A stretch of 64,000 nucleotides of DNA. It comes from DTYU01 sp040756575 (GTDB lineage Bacteria > Bacillota > Desulfotomaculia > Desulfotomaculales > Ammonificaceae). Location: assembly GCA_040756575.1 (NCBI GenBank), contig JBFLYP010000002.1:62001-126000 (forward strand), given 5' to 3'. The stretch's first letter is position 1. Each line of letters opens with the position of its first letter. A model generated the notes under the pieces. The model was not told the origin of the DNA. It saw only the letters and a program-made list of their open reading frames with translations, and searched no databases. The position numbers were made by a program, and so were the translations under genes. Below, in pieces: positions 32,873 through 40,424 of the stretch.

Positions 32873-33453
32873 GCTTGCCCCCTGTTAACTCGGTCCAGGA
32901 GAACCTCAACTTTCTTTTCCCCTGAAAGGGTCAGTCCTATGCCGGAAGCGGCAATGCTCTCCTTCGTCGCCTCTACAATATCGTCCCATACGAAATCGCC
33001 GCTGTATGTCAGCACGTAACCTTCGGTAACGTTTTTTCCGGTGATCTCTAAAAGCCTTTCTTTTCCGCTCCCGGAGGCCTGCGCAATTATTGCTCGATGC
33101 AGTTTATTCAATCCCGTCTCCCAGCGCCCAGCCGGTCCGGCCGCAGCTTGCGAAGACTCTCCTTCCCGAACTTCAACCTCATCCCGCGCCCTTTCCACGG
33201 CATAAGCAACCCTAACCCCCGCGCTCACGCCTTCCGCCTGAAGCCTGAGGAGCGCCCACGCTACCGGAGGAATGCCAATTTTTACCACGTTCCCTCTGGC
33301 CTTAAACTCGTCCGCCACCCGGCGCACATAATCTTTTACTTTTTCCGGGCGGCCCAGTTCCAGCAGGCCCGAAATGATTTGCAGACAATTTAAAAAATCA
33401 TGGTACTGCGCTCGCAAAACCCTGAGGGCCTCTTCTGTTTGCAATTGCCTCAC
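32854..33453 (-). CDS. Spo0B-like sporulation phosphotransferase
   Basis: A 199-residue protein. The four-helix-bundle dimerisation motif HDFLNCLQIISGLLELGRPE carries the phosphorylatable His in an H-D-F-x-N context, as in Spo0B and the DcuS-type kinases. The C-terminal half lacks the usual ATP-binding boxes, so it is more likely a phosphotransferase than a kinase. The position directly upstream of obgE is the same as spo0B-obg in Bacillus. It should relay phosphate toward Spo0A in sporulation control. Confidence 0.82.
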   Translation of the reverse strand: MRQLQTEEALRVLRAQYHDFLNCLQIISGLLELGRPEKVKDYVRRVADEFKARGNVVKIGIPPVAWALLRLQAEGVSAGVRVAYAVERARDEVEVREGESSQAAAGPAGRWETGLNKLHRAIIAQASGSGKERLLEITGKNVTEGYVLTYSGDFVWDDIVEATKESIAASGIGLTLSGEKKVEVLLDRVNRGQACSTIT

Positions 33454-33485
33454 CTACGGTTGTTTTTACTATGATAACAAAAAAA

Positions 33486-33505
33486 GGAGGCTGTTTAAAG
33501 CCTCC
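33486..33505 (-). terminator. Terminator of apgM
   Basis: The stem GGAGGCT/AGCCTCC (7 bp, 6-nt loop) is followed on the minus strand by a run of T (TTTTTTTGTT). It separates apgM from the spo0B-obgE-proB unit. Confidence 0.88.
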
Positions 33506-33671
33506 CGGCTTGTGTAAGCAGAAGGACAGTATAAAGGCAGCGACCCGAGAGCAACCACCTCTTTCTTCAGCGCACCCGCCCCGGTGGTCCCGGCAATTCG
33601 ATCCGCCGCGCGGTTGTTCTCCTTACGGAGCGGCTTTGCACTCACCACAGATTACCCAAAAGCCGTTACCG

Positions 33672-34913
33672 TTATCTCTCAGGCACCCCGGTGGTGTAGG
33701 CGGTTCTCCTCAAGAAATGCGGCAGCAGTTCCCACCCGGCGGCGAAGAACAAACCGGTGTCTTGCGCCGCCTCTTCGCTGAAACCTCTTCCGGTACCGGC
33801 AGCCGGCACCTTGCTCTCCGCGATGAAAAAAGGCACCGGCTCGGCGGTGTGCGTACGGATGACCAGCGGTGTGGGATGATCCGGGAGTACCATGGCCCGC
33901 CAGTCGGGGTGGCTGCTGTTGAGTCCCCGAACAACCTCCCCCACCACCTTGGCGTCAATCTCCTCGATGGCGCGCACCTTGGCCTCCAGATCTCCCTGGT
34001 GCCCGGCCTCGTCTGCAGCCTCTACGTGAATGAAGACGAAGTCCTGCCCGTTCGCCAGTTCCTCGAGCGCAGCCCGTGCCTTGCCTAAATAGTTCGTGTG
34101 GATGTTGCCGGTGGCCCCGGGAACCACCGGCACCCGCATCCCTGCAAGCGTCCCGATTCCTCGGATGAGGTCCACCGCCGCGACAATACTCCCCGCAAGC
34201 CCGAACCTGTCTTTAAAAGGCGGGAGCCACGGCCGCCGGCCCTGCCCCCAGAACCAGATGGAATTGGCGGGATTTCGCCCTTCGGCTTCCCGCCTCCGGT
34301 TTACCGGTTCCCCGGGCAAAAAACGGGCACTCTCTTCCATCAGTGCCAACAAAATCCCACTACCCTCACCTTGCGGCAGGTACTCCCCGATTACCCGTCC
34401 GCTGATGTCGTGGGGCGGAGTGAGGAGCGTATCCGCCGGACCGCCCCGCCAGACCATGAGGTGGCGGTAACTCACGCCGGGATAAAAGGTAAGCGCGTCG
34501 TTCCCTAAGCGTCTCTGGACCGCCGAGATAATCTCCTTAGCTTCGTCCGTAGAAATCTCCCCGGCGCTGTAGTCCAGCATTTCCTTAGCACAATAAGGTT
34601 CATTTGCCGACAGGGTGACCAAGTTGCACCGGAAGGCCACGTCCTCCGGGCCGAGGTCTACTCCCATGCTGGCCGCCTCGAGCGGCGCCCTCCCGCTGTA
34701 GCACCTTCGGGGGTCATACCCGAGCACCGAAAGGTTTGCCACATCGCTTCCCGGCTGGAAACCCTCCGGTACGGTTTGCACCATGCCCACCGCACCACCG
34801 CTTGCCAAACGGTCCATATGAGGCGTATGCGCGTACGCAAGCGGTGTCTTCCCGCCGAGTTCCGCGACAGGATAGTCAGCCATTCCGTCAGCTACAACCA
34901 CAACATACTTCAT
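33672..34913 (-). CDS. apgM: 2,3-bisphosphoglycerate-independent phosphoglycerate mutase, ApgM type
   Basis: A 413-residue alkaline-phosphatase-fold enzyme of the archaeal-type iPGM family. The first metal/nucleophile region is VVVVADGMADYPVAELGGKTPL, then FQPGSDVANLSVLGYDPRRCYSGRAPLEA with the nucleophilic Ser, and the second metal cluster is VHVEAADEAGHQGD plus LPDHPTPLVIRTHTAEPVPF. It interconverts 2- and 3-phosphoglycerate. ATG 34913 follows GGGGGATACC. It is flanked by terminators on both sides, so it is monocistronic. Confidence 0.92.
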   Translation of the reverse strand: MKYVVVVADGMADYPVAELGGKTPLAYAHTPHMDRLASGGAVGMVQTVPEGFQPGSDVANLSVLGYDPRRCYSGRAPLEAASMGVDLGPEDVAFRCNLVTLSANEPYCAKEMLDYSAGEISTDEAKEIISAVQRRLGNDALTFYPGVSYRHLMVWRGGPADTLLTPPHDISGRVIGEYLPQGEGSGILLALMEESARFLPGEPVNRRREAEGRNPANSIWFWGQGRRPWLPPFKDRFGLAGSIVAAVDLIRGIGTLAGMRVPVVPGATGNIHTNYLGKARAALEELANGQDFVFIHVEAADEAGHQGDLEAKVRAIEEIDAKVVGEVVRGLNSSHPDWRAMVLPDHPTPLVIRTHTAEPVPFFIAESKVPAAGTGRGFSEEAAQDTGLFFAAGWELLPHFLRRTAYTTGVPER

Positions 34914-34942
34914 TTTGGTATCCCCCAGGAGCTAAGAAACGT

Positions 34943-34972
34943 AAAGCGGGAACCCGAACGGATTCCCGCTTT
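34943..34972 (-). terminator. Terminator of rpmA
   Basis: A perfect 10-bp stem AAAGCGGGAA/TTCCCGCTTT with a 10-nt loop, 18 nt after the rpmA stop, followed on the minus strand by ACGTTTCTT. Confidence 0.82.
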
Positions 34973-34990
34973 GCAATGCAAAACCTTTAC

Positions 34991-35254
34991 TTAACTGGTC
35001 GCTACCGGGATTACGCTTACGAACTTTCTCTCGCCGCCGCGGGAGTGAAAGTGCACACGACCGTCCGCAAGCGCAAACAAAGTATCGTCCCCGCCTTTGC
35101 CGACGTTCCTCCCCGGGTGCACCCGCGTTCCCCGCTGCCGGACAATTATTGAGCCAGCGGTTACATACTGGCCGTCCGAACGCTTAATGCCCAAGCGCTT
35201 TGCCGCTGAATCGCGCCCGTTACGCGAACTGCCTACACCCTTTTTATGAGCCAT
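34991..35254 (-). CDS. rpmA: 50S ribosomal protein L27
   Basis: An 87-residue L27. It begins MAHKKGVGSSRNGRDSAAKR, the short N-terminus that reaches the peptidyl-transferase centre directly. Most Firmicutes instead encode a roughly 9-residue N-terminal extension (like MLRLDLQFFA) removed by the protease Prp. Neither the extension nor a prp gene between rplU and rpmA is present here. ATG 35254 follows AGAGGGGGTGTTC. The 238-nt gap to rplU holds a structured repeat. Confidence 0.96.
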   Translation of the reverse strand: MAHKKGVGSSRNGRDSAAKRLGIKRSDGQYVTAGSIIVRQRGTRVHPGRNVGKGGDDTLFALADGRVHFHSRGGERKFVSVIPVATS

Positions 35255-35276
35255 AAGAACACCCCCTCTGAAAATG

Positions 35277-35422
35277 CGATCTTCTTCCGTGGGGCGCGGC
35301 GATGAGCCCCGTTCCGTTCACGTTCTTCTACATCTAAGTAACCGGCTTACAGGTCTATTCGCCCCGTTTTCATCCTTCGTGGTGCCGCTTGACAGCGGCA
35401 TGGGGGACTCCCTTGTCAGTGC
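35277..35422 (-). repeat. Structured repeat family F, copy 1 (leader of rpmA)
   Basis: About 145 bp, closely matching 44018-44161. On the minus strand it begins GACAAGGGAGTCCCCCATGCC, has a hairpin GCCGCTTGACAGCGGC (plus-strand reading), contains GGGGCGAATAGACC, and ends with GGGGC..GCCCC and CCGCGCCCCACGGAAG. TGACA and TGTCA segments could form a pseudoknot. It ends about 23 nt before the rpmA start codon. Confidence 0.75.
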
Positions 35423-35492
35423 CGGTCCCCGGAATCAGATGCCGGAATTCAGCATCCGGTGATTTTCATGAGTAAAAAAACCGATTCTTTCC

Positions 35493-35801
35493 TTAAAAAC
35501 TTATCTTCTCTACCAGCACCTCGGTGAAAGGCTGCCGGTGGCCCTTTTTACGACGGTAATTTTTCTTCGGCTTATACTTAAAAACGATGATCTTCTTCCC
35601 ACGGCCGTGCCGGAGCACCTTTAAATCAACCTTAGCATCCTCAAGCTCCGGCGTTCCAACCCGGACTTCGCCGTCCCCGGCTACCATGAGCACCCGCGGG
35701 TTTACCTTTTCTCCTACCCTTGCATCCAGTTTTTCAATTTTAAGCCGCTGACCTTCTTTAACCCGGTACTGTTTACCGCCCGTTTCGATAACCGCGTGCA
35801 A
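35493..35801 (-). CDS. rplU: 50S ribosomal protein L21
   Basis: A 102-residue L21. HAVIETGGKQYRVKEGQRLK opens the domain and KYKPKKNYRRKKGHRQPFTEV is the conserved C-terminal rRNA-binding part. TTG 35801 is the start, with GGAGGAGGAG 8 nt upstream; 54 in-frame codons further upstream are leader. A promoter at 35902-35929 leaves an mRNA leader of about 90 nt, which may hold an L21 autoregulatory structure. It is cotranscribed with rpmA. Confidence 0.95.
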   Translation of the reverse strand: MHAVIETGGKQYRVKEGQRLKIEKLDARVGEKVNPRVLMVAGDGEVRVGTPELEDAKVDLKVLRHGRGKKIIVFKYKPKKNYRRKKGHRQPFTEVLVEKISF

Positions 35802-35901
35802 TCCGATCTCCTCCTCCGCGATCTTGGGGACACGCCGGAAAAGGGTGGGGGCTGAACCTCTTAAAGACCCGTTCCGTGCGGTGATCTTAAAACCGAATTC
35901 T

Positions 35902-35929
35902 ATTGTACCATAAAAAGCTGCCGTGTCAA
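35902..35929 (-). promoter_or_regulatory. Sigma-A promoter of rplU-rpmA
   Basis: The minus strand shows TTGACA, a 16-nt spacer and TACAAT. Both boxes are at or one base from consensus. It lies about 100 nt upstream of the rplU start codon and downstream of ogt on the same strand. Confidence 0.85.
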
Positions 35930-36039
35930 GAAGACCCAACAGAAAAGCCCATTTGCCCGGCACCCAGCGGAGGGCGTTGTTGCAGCAAGCTCATTAACCC
36001 AAAACGGAAGTGCCGGAATCGTCTCCACCAGTATCAGTA

Positions 36040-36555
36040 TCAGCATAGAATCCCTTCCAGCCGAAGCAGGCACTCTTTAAAGGAGGTCCCGCAGGAGAAT
36101 CCCCCGAGCCCGTTTTGACCGAGCACCCGGTGGCAGGGGATAACCAGCATGGTACGGTTCCGCTTCATCACCTGCCCGACAGCACGTGCAGCGCGCGCCT
36201 GCTTGATCTCTCTCGCAACATTCCCGTAGGTGGTTACCTTACCGTAAGGTACCTGTCGTACGACACTCAAAACCCGCCGCTGAAACGGCGTGTAGCCCTC
36301 GAAGTCGACCGGGACGGACGAAAAATCTACCGCCCTTCCGGAAAAATACACCGCAAGCAACTCCGCCAGCGTCTCCTGCCACGCCGAAAGGGCAGTCTTC
36401 TCCGGCAGCCGGGTACCCGGTGCCGCCCGCTCGGGCACACTCACCGTCTGGGGAAAAATAAGCCGGAAAAGCCCCCGTTCGCTCCAGACTGCGGTGAAGA
36501 CACCGTCAGCAAGGGCAATCCGCTGGACAGGTAGAACTCCCGTTTTCCGAGCCAC
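36040..36555 (-). CDS. ogt: Methylated-DNA-protein-cysteine methyltransferase
   Basis: A 171-residue suicide DNA repair protein that removes O6-alkyl groups from guanine. The active-site motif IPCHRVLG holds the acceptor Cys; PYGKVTTYGNVAREI is the HTH region and GLGGFSCGTSFKECLLRLEG the C-terminal helix. An N-terminal ferredoxin-like domain of about 75 residues is present but lacks Ada-type zinc cysteines. GTG 36555 follows AGGAAGAGAAGG and lies inside the 3' end of the Lon-family gene (50-nt overlap), so expression is coupled. Confidence 0.93.
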   Translation of the reverse strand: MARKTGVLPVQRIALADGVFTAVWSERGLFRLIFPQTVSVPERAAPGTRLPEKTALSAWQETLAELLAVYFSGRAVDFSSVPVDFEGYTPFQRRVLSVVRQVPYGKVTTYGNVAREIKQARAARAVGQVMKRNRTMLVIPCHRVLGQNGLGGFSCGTSFKECLLRLEGILC

Positions 36556-38932
36556 CCTTCTCTTCCTTTTCCTCCCGCAGCTTTGCCGCCATTTCTTTCA
36601 GGCGCGCCGCAACCCGGCCGTGGATGGTGTCAGGGGGAAAAGTCCCGTCGGGGCCGCGTTCCCCCGCCGGGATGCCTGTAAGGACCTCAATCCCCTCGTC
36701 CACGTTGTGGACAAAGTATATATGGAAGCGCCCCTCTCTTATAGCATCGACCACGTCTTCCCGGAGCATCAGGTTATCTTTATTGGCCGCCGGAACAACC
36801 ACCCCCTGATCGCCGGTCAGACCTTTGGCCTTGCAAACGTCAAAGAACCCTTCTATCTTCTCGTTGACCCCGCCGATTGCCTGAATCTCCCCCTTCTGGT
36901 TGACCGAACCGGTAACGGCGACGCCCTGTTTGACCGGGGTACCGGCCAGTGCGGAAAGAAGCGCATAAAGCTCGGTACTCGAGGCACTGTCTCCCTCGAC
37001 GCCCTCGTAGCTTTGTTCGAAGACCAGGCGGGCCGTAAGGGTGAGCGGCGCCTCTGCGGCGTATTTCTCTATAAGATAGCCGTTTAAGATGAGCACCCCT
37101 TTTGTATGAATCCGCCCGCCGAGTTTGGCCTCCCGCTCAATATCGATAACCCCTTCCTTGCCCGCGGCAACCGTGACCGTAATCCGCTGGGGCTTTCCGA
37201 AGCTTATGTCGCCAAGATTGAGAACCGAAAGGCCGTTCACCTGCCCAACCTTTTCACCGGTGGTATCGATCATTATTGTCCCGCGGGTGATCATCTCCTG
37301 AATCCGCTCCTGGACAAGGCTCGAGCGGTAAAAACGCTCGTCGATCGCCCGGCGGACGTGGATCTCCGAGGCGTAAGACATACCGTCCTTAGCGGCATAG
37401 TAGCAGGCTTCCCGCACCACGTCCGCTATCTCCGAAAAACGGGTGGCCAGTTTGGTCTGATCCTCCGCAAGCCTGGAACCGTATTCCACTAATTTGGCCA
37501 CCGCAGACGCATCGAGGTGCAGGAGATGCTCTTTCTTGCAGAGCATGGAAAAAAATGATGCATACTTCCGGATATTTTCCGGCGTCCGGTCCATCCGGGT
37601 ACCGAATTCAGCTTTTACCTTGAACAGCTCCTGAAAATCCGGGTCATAGTGATAAAGAAGGTAATAAAGCAAGGGGTCTCCTAATAGAATGACCTTGAGT
37701 TTAAGTTCTATTGGTTGCGGCTGGAGCGTTTTCGTAGCAACAAAGCCCAGCCGCTCGCTTGCGTCCTCGATCACAACCTGGCGTTCGCGAAGCGCACGTT
37801 TAAGACCATCCCAGGAAAAGTAATTGCGCAGAAGTTCTTCCACCGGAATGACAAGATAGCCGCCGTTCGCCTTGTGGAGTGAACCCGCACGGATCATAGT
37901 AAAGTCGGTAATCAACGCCCCGAAAACCGCCTCCTTTTCGATCCGGCCGATCAGGTTGTTATAGGTGGGGTTGTACTCCATTACAACCGGCGCTCCCTTG
38001 GCCTCACTGTTATCGACAATGACGTTCACTTCATACCGGCGAAAGGGGTCTTCCTTGATCCAGGGCGGGGTTTGCCGTTCTGACTCCTGGCCGCGGAAGA
38101 TGCCGAGGTTTTCTATCATATCTTCCTGAACGGATTCCAAATGAGATAAGACGGCCTCGATTTCGGTATATTTCTCCGTTAACTCTTTTACCAGATGCCC
38201 AAGAACGAAACTTGCCACCTGTTTGTCGAGGTCCCGTACAGCCTGGTGGACCTTGCGCTCGATATTCTGCACTTCCCTGAATGTGCCGGCGACATCCTCC
38301 TCGAGCACCTCCCGCCGATGTATGATTTCTCTCTGTTGCTCGGGGGGTAAAGCCGCGAAATCCTTATCTTTAACCGGTTCCCCGTCAATTAACGGAATAA
38401 TGTACAGGCCGGTTGGCGTCGGCTGGATCATAAAACCGGCCTCGGTCGCACGCTGGTTAAGTTCGGCAAAAAGCTTGCTGCGTTCTGTATTAAAGGCTTC
38501 CACCGTTTCTTCCCGCTGCTTGACGTATTCCTCGCTTTCAAAAGCCCGCGGGATCTCCCGCCGCGCCGCGGCAACAAACTCCTTCATGTCGCGTGCGAAT
38601 TCGACCCCCTTACCCGGCGGCAGCTTGATCACACGGGGGTTGTTCGGCTCTTTAAAATTGTAAACGTAGCACCAGTCCGGTGGAGTGGGCTTTGTTTTCG
38701 CTAAATTCTCCAAAAAACTTTGGACGGCCGTATTTTTCCCTGTGCCAGGCAGACCGGCGACAAAGATATTAAACCCATTGTCGTCAATCTCCAGCCCGAA
38801 TTCGAGCGCCCGCACCGCCCTCTCCTGCCCAATAATGGTATCAAGCGGGGAGAGTTCGTCCGTATGCGTGCACCCGGGTTCCTGCGGGTCGCAGACGGCG
38901 CGCACCTCTTCTGCCGTAGCACGGCGTACCAA
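36506..38932 (-). CDS. Lon-family ATP-dependent protease (LonB/AAA_32 type)
   Basis: An 808-residue protein. The AAA+ module has Walker A VAGLPGTGKNTA (about residue 60) and a large helical insert (about 130-330) with many Glu/Arg heptads. The C-terminal S16 protease domain carries the catalytic Ser in EGDSASSTELYALL and the catalytic Lys in GGVNEKIEGFFDVCK. It lacks the N-terminal LAN substrate-binding domain of LonA. TTG 38932 is chosen because AAGGAG lies 9 nt upstream; the frame's earlier TTG at 38953 is on the wrong side of that site. ATP-dependent degradation of misfolded proteins is expected. Confidence 0.9.
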   Translation of the reverse strand: MVRRATAEEVRAVCDPQEPGCTHTDELSPLDTIIGQERAVRALEFGLEIDDNGFNIFVAGLPGTGKNTAVQSFLENLAKTKPTPPDWCYVYNFKEPNNPRVIKLPPGKGVEFARDMKEFVAAARREIPRAFESEEYVKQREETVEAFNTERSKLFAELNQRATEAGFMIQPTPTGLYIIPLIDGEPVKDKDFAALPPEQQREIIHRREVLEEDVAGTFREVQNIERKVHQAVRDLDKQVASFVLGHLVKELTEKYTEIEAVLSHLESVQEDMIENLGIFRGQESERQTPPWIKEDPFRRYEVNVIVDNSEAKGAPVVMEYNPTYNNLIGRIEKEAVFGALITDFTMIRAGSLHKANGGYLVIPVEELLRNYFSWDGLKRALRERQVVIEDASERLGFVATKTLQPQPIELKLKVILLGDPLLYYLLYHYDPDFQELFKVKAEFGTRMDRTPENIRKYASFFSMLCKKEHLLHLDASAVAKLVEYGSRLAEDQTKLATRFSEIADVVREACYYAAKDGMSYASEIHVRRAIDERFYRSSLVQERIQEMITRGTIMIDTTGEKVGQVNGLSVLNLGDISFGKPQRITVTVAAGKEGVIDIEREAKLGGRIHTKGVLILNGYLIEKYAAEAPLTLTARLVFEQSYEGVEGDSASSTELYALLSALAGTPVKQGVAVTGSVNQKGEIQAIGGVNEKIEGFFDVCKAKGLTGDQGVVVPAANKDNLMLREDVVDAIREGRFHIYFVHNVDEGIEVLTGIPAGERGPDGTFPPDTIHGRVAARLKEMAAKLREEKEEKGGSENGSSTCPADCPC

Positions 38933-39278
38933 TTGGCACCACTCCTTTTGCAACGGTTAAGATTGGGAAAACACCCGGAAATCAAGCCGGTAGCCTCTTT
39001 TACCGGCACTTCATACTGAAAAGCCCGGGAAACCGGCTCCCGAATCCATCAACCCGGCGTCTCAGACGCAAAAACCATTCGAGCCCACAAATTAACGCGC
39101 AAGCGCCGTTCCCTCAGCCCGAAGTTTGATCGGTTCCTGTTGTTTTATTTGCGATTATACGCTATCTCAATGTTAAACATCAAGAATTAAGTCATCTTTC
39201 TGCATGTATGATAAAGATAACCTTACAAGGATTTCTGCAGTCCAACAGCGAATCAATAAACCAAAGGAGGGCACTTTT
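38933..39278. other. Divergent intergenic region, no gene seen
   Basis: 346 bp between the minus-strand Lon-family gene and the plus-strand selD. AT-rich stretches at 39140-39240 (TTGTTTTATTTGCGATTATAC, ATGTATGATAAAGATAAC) could hold promoters. AAAGGAGGG at 39263-39271 is the selD ribosome binding site. No repeat or reading frame stands out. Confidence 0.6.
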
Positions 39279-40334
39279 ATGCACCCAAAATTAACGGCGA
39301 TGACCGCCAGTTCCGGGTGAGCGGCCAAGATCGGGCCCGGGACGCTGGCCCAGGTGTTATGTAAAATCCCGGTCGCAGCCGATGAACGCCTACTGGTAGG
39401 CATTGAGACCGTGGACGATGCCGGGGTTTATCTGCTTACTGAAGACATCGCTCTAATTCAAACAGTAGACTTTTTCACCCCGGTGGTGGACGACCCCTAC
39501 CTTTACGGGCAGATCGCGGCAGCCAATGCCTTCAGTGATGTCTACGCGATGGGCGGCCGCCCGGTTACCGCATTGAATATCATTTGCTATCCTACCGCCT
39601 GCAGGGACCTCGAAACGCTCGAAAAAATTCTCCTGGGCGGTGCCGACAAGATTCAGGAGGCGGGCGCCGTGCTCGCCGGAGGGCACAGCGTCGAGGATCA
39701 GGAACCCAAGTACGGGCTGGCGGTCACCGGGGTAGTGCATCCGGCAAAACTCATCACCAACCGCGGCGCTCGCGAGGGGGATCTTTTGGTGCTTACAAAA
39801 CGTTTGGGCACCGGCGTCATCGCGACCGCCGTAAAAGCCGGACTTGCCCCGCCTGAGGTCGTTGAAGAGGCATCCAGGGAAATGGCGGGCTTAAACCGCA
39901 GCGCCGCGGAGGCGATGCAGGAGGTGGGAGTGAGCGCGTGCACCGATATAACCGGCTTCGGGCTGCTCGGTCACGCTCTTGAGATGGCCTGTGCAAGCGG
40001 GGTTCAACTCACGATTGATGCGGGAGCCCTCCCGCTTCTGCCTGCCGCCGCGGACCTGGCGGCTGCGGGGCTTATCCCGGCGGGTGCTTACGCCAACCGT
40101 GATTACGTCGCACCGCACGTGAGCTTTGCTCCCGGCGTACCGCAGGTTCTGCAAGATCTGCTGCACGACCCGCAAACATCCGGAGGGCTGCTCATCGCTG
40201 TGCCGCAAAGCCGGCTCGACCGGCTTCTCGGTGCCCTTGAAGAGCGCGGAGTTTCAACCGCCGCCGTAATCGGCACCGTTGCCGGCGGCAAACCGGGCAC
40301 TATCACCGTGGTTTACCGGAACACCAACAGATAA
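39279..40334 (+). CDS. selD: Selenide, water dikinase containing selenocysteine
   Basis: 351 residues. SelD makes selenophosphate for selenocysteine and selenouridine. ATG 39279 follows AAAGGAGGG with 7-nt spacing and reads MHPKLTAMTASSG, then TGA (39318-39320), then AAKIGPGTLAQVL. This matches the catalytic loop of SelD, where the position is Cys or Sec, so the TGA is read as selenocysteine (residue 14) next to the essential Lys (K17). A hairpin fitting a bacterial SECIS follows directly. The remainder (DDAGVYLLTEDIALIQTVDF, GGHSVEDQEPKYGL) is complete. A start at 39354 would lose the active site. Confidence 0.93.
39318..39357 (+). promoter_or_regulatory. Selenocysteine codon with bacterial SECIS-like hairpin
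   Basis: Directly after TGA, GGCCA (39323-39327) can pair with TGGCC (39348-39352), with an inner GGGCCC-rich apical part between. Position and size fit a bacterial SECIS bound by SelB. The exact pairing of the apical loop was not computed. Confidence 0.7.
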
Positions 40335-40359
40335 ATCTTGGGCCGGATCTTAAGACAAG

Positions 40360-40387
40360 CCGGATTGATAAAATAATTCCGGTTTTT
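40360..40387 (+). terminator. Possible selD terminator
   Basis: CCGGA (40360-40364) pairs with TCCGG (40378-40382) and is followed by TTTTT. The stem is short, so it is only a fair candidate. The converging gene ends at 40425. Confidence 0.5.
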
Positions 40388-40424
40388 GCCGGAGGACCCG
40401 TGAAATCAGCGGTTTAACAGCAGT

